Shown here piece after piece: positions 36,335 to 49,700 of a stretch of DNA of 60,124 nt (position 1 is its first letter; each line of letters opens with the position of its first letter). The DNA is from Elysia marginata (Eukaryota; Mollusca; Gastropoda; Plakobranchidae). The notes below the pieces were generated by a model. That model had not been told where the DNA came from. It ran no database searches and saw only the letters and a list, made by a program, of their open reading frames with translations. Location of the stretch: assembly GCA_019649035.1 (NCBI GenBank), contig BMAT01008046.1:136461-196584 (forward strand), written 5' to 3'. The position numbers were made by a program, and so were the translations under genes.

Positions 36335-39226
36335 AGGCAGACAGAGAGAAAACTCTGAAAAGGACACACACAAAAAATTATAAATGCACCTTCTATTACA
36401 GTATTAGTTTAAAACTTAATAACTGTGAAATTGAGCTATTTATTTTTAATATTAAAAATCTGTCTGTCAACACAATATCATTACTTTCATGTTATACGTG
36501 ACAAGTACAGCATACCATGTGCTAGCTTAAAAATAAAATGCCTCTAAAATTCTTTAAGTATGCTCTGCTCATATCTAAAAAATGTGTCTTTTATGCTACG
36601 CAACAGTGACAGGTGTAGACTACATGGCCCATTGCCTTGATTGGCTTACAGAAAGATCAATGTCAGAATCTGCTACAAAGACAATTGTGCTTGAAATAGA
36701 TTGAACTAACTGTTAGGTGGCTGATCTTGGTGAAAAAAATTTTATATAATAGATATGTTCAACATTGAATATCGTCATTCAATATTTTCCTACAGTTACA
36801 CATTTAGCTATGCTGACCTTAAATCTAAAAGTCTAAATCGCAAATTCATAGTTTGACTTTGACAGATATTAATTGCATTTAGTGTTTTTCAGTGTATATG
36901 GGAATACATTGTATAATTCTAGACCTCACAGGTTAATTTTGTCTACATGTTGGTGCAAAAAATCTGGGCCTATTAGTAACCACAAAAGGTTCTCACTGAA
37001 AAATAGAGAGCAATATACACTAATTATCCTGAAAGAAAAATTTGCTATGTACACATATGCAGCGCTATATATGGGAGTTCAGACCATTAGTTTCCTCAGC
37101 TTCCATGTTGCGGCCTTTAGCCCTTTTGGATCTCTGTGAACTATCCCCCTGCTTCAAAGTTATGCACTCCAAGGGGAAGAAACCCTGAAACTTCTCTAGC
37201 TATTCCTCTTCTGGCCAATTTTACAACCTGCATCTTTCATTGCAGTCCATGATCTTCATTTTATTTTTAATGGAGACCACCAAAAGGACCTTCTCTTTCT
37301 TTGTAAGTGTTTGTTGGAATAATTTTTGTGGGTATTCATAAATAGATTGAAAAAAGTGTTTGGACCGGGAGTTTCTCAAGACAATGCAATTAACAACAAA
37401 ACAAAAAATGTTTTAGTTAAAAAAAAAACAGCTAGATCTAGTGGTTTTAATTTTAACTGTAGACAGTTTAATAATGATGGTGGTAATTAAGTGCGTACAG
37501 AAAAATCCCATTTATCACATGCACACACTTACATGTATACATAGCAAATTTTAGAACATTTTTTAGAAGCTAAACGTAAATTACGTATACATAGACTGAG
37601 CAGCCCTTGAAAACACACACTCTCAAGAGAAATTGCGGTCTTTGAAACTCTTTGCCAGGTTCATTAGAAATATTGATAGATTAGATCTATTTAAGTATCA
37701 ATCCCTTCGTTTTGTCAGAGAGTGGGTTTTACTTTTAGAATGAAGCTGTTAATGTTATTAAGTAGTCTATATCGATATACATGTATGTAATTGTATTTCT
37801 ATCCACCTAGCAAAGTCTCTAGTTTGGGACAGCAGTTGTTCAAATCAAGAGAACTTCTAAAAAACATGTTAAATTTTAAGATCTTGATCTATCATCTAGT
37901 ATCTAGTGAGTAAAAAAATTAAATATTCTGTCAACAAGAATTGTTTCTGAAATCTTGGTGTTTAGAATATAGGCCTATATATTTCATAGACAAATAACAA
38001 AAAACTGTGAGTCAGTGGCATAATAGAATTTTTTACCTAAACTTCTGATCTGAATGGAGTGGCCCAACTACCCTTACTAGGAATAGGATAACTTGGCATT
38101 TATAAGTTTCTAGAGACTAGATCTCTACATCTAGACTAGAGGGCCTATCAAGTGGAGAAATTGGCGACCTTTGACCCGGTACTCCGTGGAATAACAGAAA
38201 AAAGGCGGAGAAGCCTGCCGAGGCTGAACAGTGAACTGCAGCGCTCAAGGACTAGTCAGTCTTCGAGTTGTAATGTAAGTAGAGTTGTAAAAAGTCATGG
38301 TCAAAACCTGTCTCTACATTACTTACTCCAAGGCCTTTTCCCACCTGTTCGGGCTTATATTCTAGATCTATATGGGAACCGTATACTTACTTCTAGGGAT
38401 TTTAGGGATAGGCATTAGAATCGTCTTACTTACGTAGTTTACTTGTTTAGCGGACTCATGAACACAATGCTATTTTACTACTAAATCTATAGATCTAGAT
38501 CTATCTATCTGGATTAGACAGATAAAACTAGTCTAGCTAGAGTCTACAAGTAGATCTAATTCATAAGTACAAGTACTACAACGAAACTTTCAAACTAGAA
38601 TAGATCTAGTTACTAATACTTGCCATCAATCGTAGGGGTACAGATCTAAGCCTGAAGAATGCGCTCCTTAAATCTTTGACACATAACAACTTTGTCGTGA
38701 CTGACTCAACCAGATAGATTTCTAGAAATACGAATCAGTCAACAACTCAACATAGGATTACGATCTTATGCCTATGCCTCGAGCATTTCCTGTTGCTCGA
38801 CGGTCACGCCCTCACTCTGATGACCAACTTATTTATTTTCTTTATAAAAGAGCTCCTGTTTTGTTTACATTACGAAGGCAAACTGAAACTGAAAAGTAAA
38901 GTACAGTGTCGGCTTAGGTTCAGCCTAATCGAGATCATTTTTTCTATTTGAAAGCTTTTCTAGAGATGACTGAAGTCCATTCTGCTCTACTACATCTAGG
39001 TCTAGCTTGAGATTGAGAAAAATAGGCTCAAAGTCAAGATAATCTTTTCTTATTAAAATTTCCCCAGAATCTCTAGATCTTGAATCTAGATTATGATAGA
39101 TTAGAAAATCTCGACAAATTTATGCTGAGATCTTCTAAAATCTATTGCATAGATCTAGATCTAGATTCTAGATCTACCTAAATCTGTTCTAATTCTAGTC
39201 TAGATCTAGACTTTGGATTTAACGCT
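36049..39226. promoter_or_regulatory. Intergenic region between divergent AFTPH and FIBP; probable promoters
   Basis: 3.2 kb between the AFTPH start-codon exon (minus) and the FIBP start codon (plus). Non-coding AFTPH first exon(s) and both transcription starts should lie here. A TATAAAAG word at 38843-38850 on the plus strand is about 380 bp upstream of the FIBP ATG and could serve it; this is weak evidence. From about 38460 the DNA is dense in AGATCT/TCTAGA palindromes. No clear CpG island. Confidence -1.
36286..36331. repeat. (GA)n microsatellite
   Basis: An uninterrupted GA run of about 46 bp, a little upstream of the AFTPH start-codon exon. Confidence -1.
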
Positions 39227-39420
39227 ATGAATGAAGTTGAAGTGTTCGTCGGAAACTGCTGTGCCATTAATTTTGACAATTTTGACTTATGGCTAAAAGG
39301 GTACTCAGGTGAGTTCTAATAAAATGTTGGCAATCTTGAAGAAATGCGATCTAGATCTAAATGCCCTTAGGTCTAGGCCTAGTATTTTAAACAGTGCTTT
39401 TTTAGTAGATCTAGATTGTA
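38460..39420. repeat. Cluster of AGATCT/TCTAGA palindromic words
   Basis: Repeated TCTAGATCTAGATCT-type strings (for example near 38490, 39150, 39200 and 39345) on both sides of FIBP exon 1. They form a diffuse cluster and not a regular tandem array. Confidence -1.
39227..39308 (+). CDS. FIBP: FIBP exon 1 (start codon exon)
   Basis: Residues 1-27 plus one base: [20 protein letters not shown], then LWLKGYS. Matches the human start ([20 protein letters not shown]). Donor GTGAGT. Followed by a 4.9-kb intron. Confidence -1.
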
Positions 39421-40702
39421 ACAAATTTAATGTTTTGGCCCATTTCTTATTAAAATGAATCCTTGAAAACAAGCCCAATATTACAGTGGACCCCTGCGGA
39501 CCAAAAAAAAAAGTGATGACTTTTTAAAGCAAGGTTGACTTAATACATTTTCAGGAAAAGGAGGGGGGGATGTTTTTAAGTAACAGACCTGTGTTCTAAG
39601 ATTGGACTGCAGTATGCCCTTTTTAAGTAAAAATAGGCACCCTTTTTAAAACTTAGTGTTTAAGATCACAATTTGAATTTGGTTTTCACAATGAGAACGT
39701 ATGTCAAAGGACTACTTTCCCCCTGACATTTTGCAAGAGGTGAAAATCAAATGGATAAAAGTACATGTATATAGCAGAGCTTGAAATAGACCGCGGCACC
39801 GTGGCAATTTGCCGTGGTGCCCTTGCAACTTGCCGTAATGCCCTTGAAATCAGAGGGGCAACCGCGGCAATTTTTGCCATGCCCTTGTTTTGTTTTGTTG
39901 AAAATATAACATACCGGTAATTACATAACTTCGGGTGACCAACAAAAATGGTGCCGACCATCAATTCAGTCGAAGTACAATATACCTTTATAATGCGGTC
40001 TTCCGTTGAGACAGGGTTCGGTCTCGCGCTGTGTCTTGTGCCCTCATCATCAGTTCCGACCTGGACTGATCGTCCATCGGCAAGACCCGCGGTGAGCGAA
40101 GTTTCACGAATGCAATAAGAGTTGTTATAGATAGCGGTAACGAATAGATCTAAAGCCTACTGTCTTTTATGTATTCCCACACACGCCTTTTATCGATCGA
40201 TGCAAAGTGTCGCCGACGCATAGTGATGGTGGGTAGGGGGAGTGTATACATGCAAAAATGATAGGTCTACAAGCGAGCAGTAATGAATGAAAGTCTGTTA
40301 CCAGCTGGACGGGGGAATTTCTTGGAAATGGCAAGGGCCGTAACGCATCTCGAAGTATTGCACGTTTTGTTTTCCACAAAGTTTTCTACGTTTTGTTTTA
40401 CACAAAGTTTTCTACATTTTGTGCTCCATGGACCAAGAGCCACTTTACCGCGAAAGCAAAAGAAGGGATCTGGGTCAAAGCACCGAAAAATGGCGAGAAA
40501 TTTGATGCATTTTCTATTAAATGCTAAGATTTTATACATGTACTTCACACGAGTACCGTATTTATGAACTCAAATAACTAACCATATCAATATTGGGCTA
40601 CTAACGGAGATCCGCTTATATACAAGAGATCTAGATCTAGTCATATTTATATGTGAGTGTGAGTGTTGGAGGGGGGGGAGATAAATAGATAAAGAAAGAG
40701 AG

Positions 40703-40743
<41 letters not shown>

Positions 40744-43700
40744 GAGAGAGAGAGTGGAGGGAAAGAGAGAGAAATATTTGAAATCATGATAAATGTAGGC
40801 CTACGTAGTTTTAGGCTTTGACAATATCACTCACTCTACTATAATAATAAATTCTATTAATTACTGAGTTAATAAACTATTCAGATCGTCTTTATCATCG
40901 CCTGCCAGAATCATATGCTTCTCCTGCATCCAAAAAATTAGCGGTAGCTTAGCTTCCGCTATTTTGAGAGATGAAACACTATATGACATAACATAGAATA
41001 TATCAATAGCAGGGCTTGAACACCTCATATTTTATCATCATCCTCATCATCGTCATCAACATGATACATCATTATCATCACCAATGGAAACCTTAACATC
41101 AACATCAGCAGCCACACAAACAAACAAACAAGAAAAAGACAAAAATTGCTACTGGCAGTATAAAATTGTGGAAATTGTGGAATCTGGAGTGGCTAAGGTG
41201 GACCACATTTGAAAACATTTTCATCAAGAGTCTTCTGTTCCACACGCAGAGGACAGTCACAAAAACAGTCACTGTCACTGTGTCAGCAAAGCAACAATAT
41301 TTGGGGATCAGTGCATTATAAATAGATGAATTATAAAAATAAAGAAAGACACTTCAGTGACACATGTGAAGTCAGAAGCATGAAAGAAAAATGTCTAGAT
41401 GAGAGGAGTTGGCATTATAAACAGCCTTTAAGAAAATGGATCAGACAGAGGTAGAAAGATTAAAGAAGAGTGTTACTATTTTTAGTCTTGTTTAATGTGA
41501 TTTAACTGGGATTTACTTTTTATAATTCTATTTATGACTAAATAAACAAAGACCCTCTCTATACTTTTGTAGGGAGCAAGGAACAAATGGTGTTGTTATT
41601 TACTAAATTGTTACTGATTTTAATCAACAAAATGATCACCTACAACTTTTGCCTTGGTGCCCAAGCAAATTGCCTCGGTGCCTTCTGATTTTCAGGCCTC
41701 ACCGAGGCAATTTTTGCTTGCCCTTCTGAACACCTAATTCAAGCCCTGATATAGACTTTTCATAATCTGCAGTTATAACATAGTGCAATCTGCAAGTCCA
41801 AGTGTGAGAGCTAGATAATTTCAAAGAGCACAGTGCGACCACTAGAAGTTACTTTGAGAAATGATGAATGGTAATCTAGGCTAAATGCACCCACGGGCTT
41901 GTGCACGGAAACACTGTGTGCGCGCAATATTAAATTTGTTGGATTGGCAAAGCAGAAAGGAGTTGGAGAATATAGGTGAACTGCTCCAATCAGCACTAGC
42001 CACAAGTCACTGTCGTATGTCCAGCCGCACTAATCCCTCCTCCACCTCTTCCTAGCCCTCGCTAGGCCAGTGAGCCCAGGTAGGCAAGCATGCAGTTTCT
42101 TGAATCATGAATGGAAAAAAGATCGCCCACCCACCCTCATCCACTTTTCTCTTTGTGACGTATCTCCCAAGACCCAACTGGGGTCTGTCTATCTCTTTCC
42201 AAGTGGCCACGAGAGGTTGACTTTAACTTTAAGTGAAAATAAGTTCGAGGCAGTTGGCCTAATGTCAAATAAAGTTACTTAAATAAAGACGGGAAAAAAT
42301 GGGACCATTTTGAGGTTTTGACTTTAATCGAGTGTTCACATCGAGCAAGTTGACTTCTCGCGGATTCCACTGTATGTAAGTTTGTGAATTCTATCTGACT
42401 TTTGTCGATATTTCTAGATTGACCCAGCTTGAAATCGCTAGGGACTGCAATTGTTTAAGAGTGCCGAATGTTGCATATATCCACATCCAGACTTAATCAT
42501 TAAAATCTAGATCTAAAACAATCAACAATGGCACTAGTTTGGTATCATGAGGTTCTGTGCATTTGGCCTTTTGATGAAATGAAGAAAATTGGGTCAGCAA
42601 AATTATTGTTTTCATTTGTGGCATGTCAAATTATCCCCATTTGTCAGTTCGATACATGACTATGTTCAGTCCCCCCCTCCCCCAAGATACCGATTTGGCG
42701 AGTGGAGAAAAGCGCAGTCGCATATTGGAAGTGGTGGGCTATTTCAGGTAACTCTTGGTCACTTTTGTTTCTAAGGTTATACAAATCCTAACAACCTCTT
42801 AATCATATTTGTCAATTGATGTGTAATGACTGTTTCAATTAAAAAAAAAATATACCATCATGTTCGTTGTCTGGATCCTAGAGTTAAAATTTTTGTTGGA
42901 TTGGATGCCAGTTTGTCCAAAAACAACAGGAGACTGCCTCACCAAACCTTTTGATATATTGTGGTAGACTCAATTTTTATATATTTTTTTTCAATATTTC
43001 CAGCATTCATGTGAACATTCTTGTATTTCTAATGTTGACCTTAGTACATTTGACTTTGTCATAATGACCTCTCAGGAAAATGCGCGGAGCACATGTACAA
43101 AGCAAATTTGAAGGGATACCTGTTTCATTTCACTTTTTATAATCTTCTAAAGCCCTTCTCCTAAATTTTCTTTTTTTGGGACATTTTTTCCCCACAGCGG
43201 CATTTGTCCTCACCTTCTTTTTAATAGAAATGATTCTCAGCTTTTTAAAAATGATCTATAAATACTAGCGTAGGACACAATTTTAACAGTCATTGTTGAA
43301 TTGATGATAATGTGATGTTAGAAATATTTTTTTTTTGCTTTGTAAATTTTCCCAAAAAGAGCACTGTTAAAACAGCAACTAAAAATATGAACTGTCTACT
43401 TTATAAACAGCACTTCTGTATTGAATGGTGTTTAGGTTGCTCCTGAAATATGACTTTCCTCTTCAAGTTGCACACATTTTTTTGTATTGCACACATTTTT
43501 TTTTGTGTTAAAAAAAAAGATGATTAAAATTCTGATTAAAAATTAATTTCTTGCAACTAAAGTATTTTTTATAAACTGTCTAGCGCCCAAGAGTTAAAGA
43601 TTAAATTTAATTTTGTCGACTCTTGTTGACTTTTCATGGAATGGACCATAATTATGTCAACCAGCCAAACCCTGTGTCAAGTGAAGCAGATGATCAATGT

Positions 43701-46700
43701 AAGGCAAAAAAGATATAGGACGTCTATAGTAATGTTAGGCGTACATTGTGATTGTAGAATAATGGGCAGCTAACATGTGAGACGGTGCAAGTAAATAACA
43801 AATGTCAGTGGGCAGTCAGTTCTTAAGGATGGGTTTACTTAACTTCACTTTACATCTTGAATTATTTGCGTCCTTGAAGATGATTTTCTCAGGCTTGGTC
43901 AGTGAGCAGGCCCAGGTGGTCAAGTGCAATTACTCAGCCTTGAGAGCAAAAACCAGAGGCACAGATTTACCCTTTTTGGAGTAGCACACTCTGCATGAGT
44001 AGGGCTACTTTGTTTCTAGTATAGACTATTTTCTTTATATAGAATAGTGTCAAATTTATCAGAATTTTTTAAAAAGAAGTGCTGTATTCACAAACTGAAA
44101 TTTTTTTTGTAAATTGAAAGATGTACACAAGAAAATTTTTTTAAAAATCTACTAGAGTTGTATCATGAATTTTTTCCATAAAACCAGAGCCACTGTTAAA
44201 AAAAAAAAAAGAAAATTATTGCCTGTATGTTAACTTTTAAAATTGTCATTGCAGCCTCCGAAGCCACCATGCTGGAACAGAAAAAGATCAACTTAAAGAC
44301 CTATGGCATAACAATGGAAGATCTGCACAGTGACATTGTGGATCATTACCGCCTGTTTGTTGGGTTGGAGGAAATGCTGAAAACCCCTCCACGACTGGGT
44401 TACCAAACAGTTTATCAACTAGATGGTGATACAACCAGCCTACTTATCCAAAAGTGTGTTCAAATTCTTTAAAATTTACGAGTTCCAATTTCAATTTTTT
44501 CATTTTTATAGAGCCAATAAGAAGGGGGAAGAAAAAGAAAGAATGCAACATGGAATGTATCTTTTTATCGTTTTCTTTTTAAATCCTTTGGTCTTCAAAT
44601 TGTATGTACTATCATCTTTTTATTATATATCTGCAGTTACCCATACCTCTTAAAAATTTTAGCTCTGTCACATTTCAGTGAGCAATAACTTTCATCTTTC
44701 AGTTTAAGGTATATAAAAGATTGACCATAATGTACATTTGTATGGGTGGAAGGTGTAGGGTTTGAAACTTTGTTGTTCAATTTTCTCTTCCTCTCTGTCT
44801 CTTTTTTGTTTAAATTACGAACCCATGCTCTAGGAATGGTGTAGCAATTACACATTAAGCATTCTCTTGTTCCGATAATCCGATAATACTAATGGTAACA
44901 TTAAAGTGCCCATTATATTTTTGTACTTTTGTAACTTATTGCAATCAATTTTTGCAACAGGTACTACAGCTTTGATGCACCTGTCATTCGTGAGATCTTT
45001 GGAAGAAAGTTGAATTCAAGAAGTCGAAAAGATCTTGACGATATCAGCGAAGAAACTGGTGTGTCTGTAAGAAGCTGCAGGAGACAGGTATAACAAGTTG
45101 TACATACGTTACAATAAAGTTTTTATTGAATTTCTGGTTATCTCATCAAATCTCTTGAAATGGTTCAGGGATCTATAAATACATTTTAAAAATTGTAGAT
45201 GATAAAAAAGTTAACCATCAAGTACAATTTTTGTTAAGAACTGGTAATTTATTTTTTGACATCTCTTTGAAAAGTAGTGGGTGGAAAAATATTTAAATCT
45301 GAGCAAAGAAAAATATTCTTATGCAAGTCAATGTGATAAAATGAAGTCTCAAAATCAAATAATAGTTTTTTGTTCAGAAGATTTTTGTACTGTCTCCTTA
45401 TTGATAATCAGTCTCCTTGTCCATAAGCTATACTGTGATGTCTTTCATTTTATCTTGCAATCCTGAGCCATCGATCATATTTATTCCTTTTTTTTTCTCT
45501 CTGCAGTTTGACAATGCCAAAAGAGTGTTTAAAACAGTCGAGGAGTTGAGAGGGAGACTTGTAGATAACATACAGCTGCATTTTTGTCTGAAAGAGAGTT
45601 TAGCAAAGTTTGTCATGTTAATCAATATTTTTGTTAACTTTCTCCAGTTACCATTTTTACTTTTGGTGCATGTGTATTTCATAATTTAAATAATTCCTCT
45701 CTATGCTCATTTCAAAATTCAGTATTCAGTACAATAAAAAAGCAAGAAATCTAAGTATTCTGAACTAAGTGGTTTCTCCAAATTTTATTTTACTGAAGAC
45801 TCTTTACAATGAACTAGTAGCATTTCTACAACTAAATAAGCTATGTGATTTTCATTTTATCTGAAGGAATCTTCAGTTTTGTTCTTATCTCAAATTTGGC
45901 ACAAAATTAGTGCTATTTTTCTTCTTTGTGTAGATTTTCAATTTCATTTTTTAAATGTTTTTTTCACAGAGACTATGCTGCCATAGTTTTTATCTCCAAC
46001 AACCGGTTTGAAACTGGGAAGAAAAAACTCAATTATATGACCTTTGCAGATTTTGCTGCCTGTGCTAATCACATGATATCAAATTGGTCATACAGTTCTG
46101 AAGGTGAGGACACAAACAGTGTAATGTATGATTGAGAGATTCAAAAGAAAATCCTGTATGCTTAATTGATTTTATCGATTGGGTCACTATGCTCATCCAT
46201 TGATCTGTATTGCCATTTAGGTCTCAATGTGTGGCTTCAAAGAATTCAAACATTATATAAATGTCTTGCAACCAGTCCAAATGAGTTAAAGGTTAAATTA
46301 GAAAGTATTGAGATATTGGTATCACAAAAACACTTATCTTCTCTATCTTAAAATTAAAACAAACAGAAATGCTCTACTACACTTCTGTGTAAAGTTATAG
46401 CCATTTGAAGTTGGCACTGTTAAGACTTGTGAAATTATAGAAAGGGGAGAAAATCACCTTCAAAGTTGCTACTAAGTTTTAGAGTGCTTAGCTACCATAA
46501 CAATTGAAATCAAACACATAAAACATGAAATTTCAATGAACAGTGTTCAAAAATGGTTTTAGTGTCATTAGCTAAGTTTAAAGAGTTTTGACCTCTAAAC
46601 ACCCACTCAACTTTGAAAGCCTATATCTCAAACTAGACCGTGCAAATTAAGACTCATTTGGATAGAATGGAAAAAAAATGAGTAATTTACACTAACCTAT

Positions 46701-49700
46701 ACATTAGCAGAAAGATGAAATGAATTGAATTGTTCTTTTTCTTTTGTTTTTATTGATTTAACTTACTGAAATATTGAAATAACTTACTTCTATTATGCCT
46801 ATTTTCATCTCGAAGAAAGAGAATAAAAATTCTAAATTACATAGGTATGTACCATATATAGACGATTGTATCATAAATTAAAGATACAACAAATCCACAT
46901 AAAAGAAAAATGCAATGACATAAAACAGAATATGAACATAAAAATGGATAGATTTTTTTAATATAGATAAAAGATATAGTCTTCTACCGCTGAAGGCTTT
47001 ACATATTTCCCCCAGCATGCCAATACACACCAAAGGAAATTCAACTCATATTTCAGAGCATTACAGTATGTCTGCCTTTTAAGAGCTCAAATACAAACAT
47101 TCCACAAATTGAAAATACTGCCTTTAGCCAGTACCCATTTTACAGGTGTGTGGATGGAGGAAAGTGTGGATAAATTTCTTTTCTAAGGCAATTACAACAT
47201 TCATCATGGTTGGGAATCAAATCCGCATCTGCTGGATCTTGAATGCAATGGGCCATCCACTGCGCCGCATTGCTCCACAATATGTATACATATTTGTAAT
47301 ATTATTGAATATTAAATGTAAATTGTAAATTGTGAATAAAAAAATTGTGTTTTGACTCACAACTAAGTGTAGTCCAATGCCTCTTAAGTTAAAAAAAAGA
47401 TATTTAAATTCAAAGATTGGATATCCCATGTCACTATCAATTTTTTTTAGCAAATAACATTAATTTTGGTGTCATTGTTAGGGGAGTGATGACCCTCTAA
47501 GCTAAAACTTAGAGTTTAACCTTTCAATTATTGACTGCTCTGTAGTCAAACATAAACATGTAAATTCTGATTTTAGAATTAATGAAAATGGCAGCTTTCA
47601 AATGCATTACTATGAAATGGACATATATGATATAAATCAAAATTTAAATGAACAATACAATAAGACCACGAGGTTCCCCAATACAATTAATACTTATACG
47701 ACTGACTCTTGGCGCGATAACTTGACAAAGTGGCATATGCACCACTAGCATTCATCTCCGCAGCTTCGATCCATAGCCCAGACGCCACCACATTCTCTAT
47801 CTTATAAACACCCCCTGATTTGCAGTAAATAATAATAAAGGTCACCAAGGTCAAAGCATGCACACCCATTTACTTAGAACAATCAGCATAATCATTAAAA
47901 AAAACATTAACTCTTTTGGTATAGCTGTTTAATTTCATTAACTCCCATCAGTCATCGAGATCATTATTTTTTGATCATTAACATCATCATCATCATTATT
48001 GTATCATTTTTTAATATAAGTGGCAAAAAGAGAGGTAAGAAACCTTACAAGATCTTTTAGGTTTCTATCTTATTAAAATACTGCGTATGGAAATTAAAAA
48101 ATTTAATGTATGGTTACCATGAATGAATAGTAAACATATTATTCTTTGCTGATACAATGCCTCTGTCCTGTTTTTTTTTTTTTCAAACAAAAAAATGATT
48201 GGCCTACATGTCGAGCTATTAATTTTTGGTTGGTAGATTGTCAGGACCATGAAGACATGGATGTCGATATGGACCGTGATTTTCTTTTGGATCTTAGAGA
48301 AGTCAAGGTTCTCACAGAACGAGATTATGTCGAGGAGCATAAGGGGTAAGGTTAAATGTCATTAGAGATAGCAACATAACATAATTGCCATCATCTTTGT
48401 TGAATCAAATAAAAACAATTTAAGTTTTATCCCACTGTGTAATGTAAAAGTAAAACTTATATCCTCCTGTTATTTTTTATTTCATAAATAGATTTATGAT
48501 AGTTCCAATTCTGTGAAGTTCCAAAGAAGCAGTATTGAAAATAAACTTTTTGTGTGAAAATAATTTTTGGCTTCTGGTTTATTTATTCATGCTGCAAAAC
48601 ATATATAAAGTTTCAGTTTGTTCAGAATTACCTTCTACTTTAAAATACTTGAAAACTAATTTACTTTTAAATCATCATATGTTTCAATTTTAATTGGTAA
48701 AAACTGAATAGTGTTATTACTGTTGCATTGCAATGTCTCACTTCACAAAAGCCTATTTTGTCTTTACCCCTATTGAAAACACATGTATGTAATTTGAATA
48801 CATTTAAAGCAAATTTATTGTGCAAACTTTACAATAACCACCATTCTAGCCTATGTAAAGCAGAGAAAGGATAATTAATTATCTTATGCTATTAAATTCA
48901 ATAATATATGTTTTTAAGAGGTAATAGATAAATATTAGCAGCTCCTTGAACATTTATATGACCCTGTGTCAAGATTTCAAAGAACTTTATTGCTTTCATG
49001 TTTTCATTTCAGCTTGATGCTTAGAGCACTGCAGCAGTCCATGAATGAGAAAGTTCTCACTGAAATGGATTCAAATTTTAGGGTAATTTATTTTACTTAA
49101 TTTTTACATAGGCTTTTAGTTTTAATGCCCTATTAATTTAAAAAATTACTCAATCTTGATATAATGCTGGGATGGGTGTGCAGCATGTTAAATGATGTAA
49201 AAATCCTTTTAGTTGTATTGTTAACATTAGTTTAGGTACGTTGATATTGTTTTGATTAACTTTTAAATATTGCCTTATCTTTCCTCTTCTGTGCATTCTG
49301 TCTACAAAATCGTCATAAAAATTAGTTACAGGATATCAATGTTTTAATTATACATTTTTTTCAATTTGCTTGGCGTCTTTAAATTGTAAGGTATTTATGC
49401 TACTTATCAGTATCATAATATTTGCATCTTGTCTCTCTCTCTTCTCTCTTGAACAGTCTGTGTCCAAAATAATCATCACCATTGCTTATGGGCTGAATCA
49501 CAGCAAAGAATCTAGAGACATATTCATAGATATTTATGAAAAGGCAAGTAATTAAAATTTTTAAGGAGTGTAATTGTAGCAGTTTATTATTTTACTTTTC
49601 CTCTATTCCAAGTCAAAAAACATTTTTCTTCTGCTGTAGAGAAGTTTCAGATAATTATGAGTCTTTGTTCTTTTGATTGCCGGTTTTATCCATCTATTGA

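Larger units (their letters stand above)
39775..41748. mobile_element. hAT-like DNA element (about 2 kb) in FIBP intron 1
   Basis: Left end CAGAGCTTGAAATAG; right end CTAATTCAAGCCCTG, inverse with two differences. Both ends are flanked by ATATAG (39769-39774 and 41749-41754), an apparent target duplication. Subterminal regions repeat GGCAATTTGCCGTGGTGCCC-like words. Another TIR-like start (CAGGGCTTGAACACC) lies at 41010, so a second copy may be nested. No transposase frame seen. hAT class is an inference from the CAG(A/G)GCTTGAA end. Confidence -1.
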
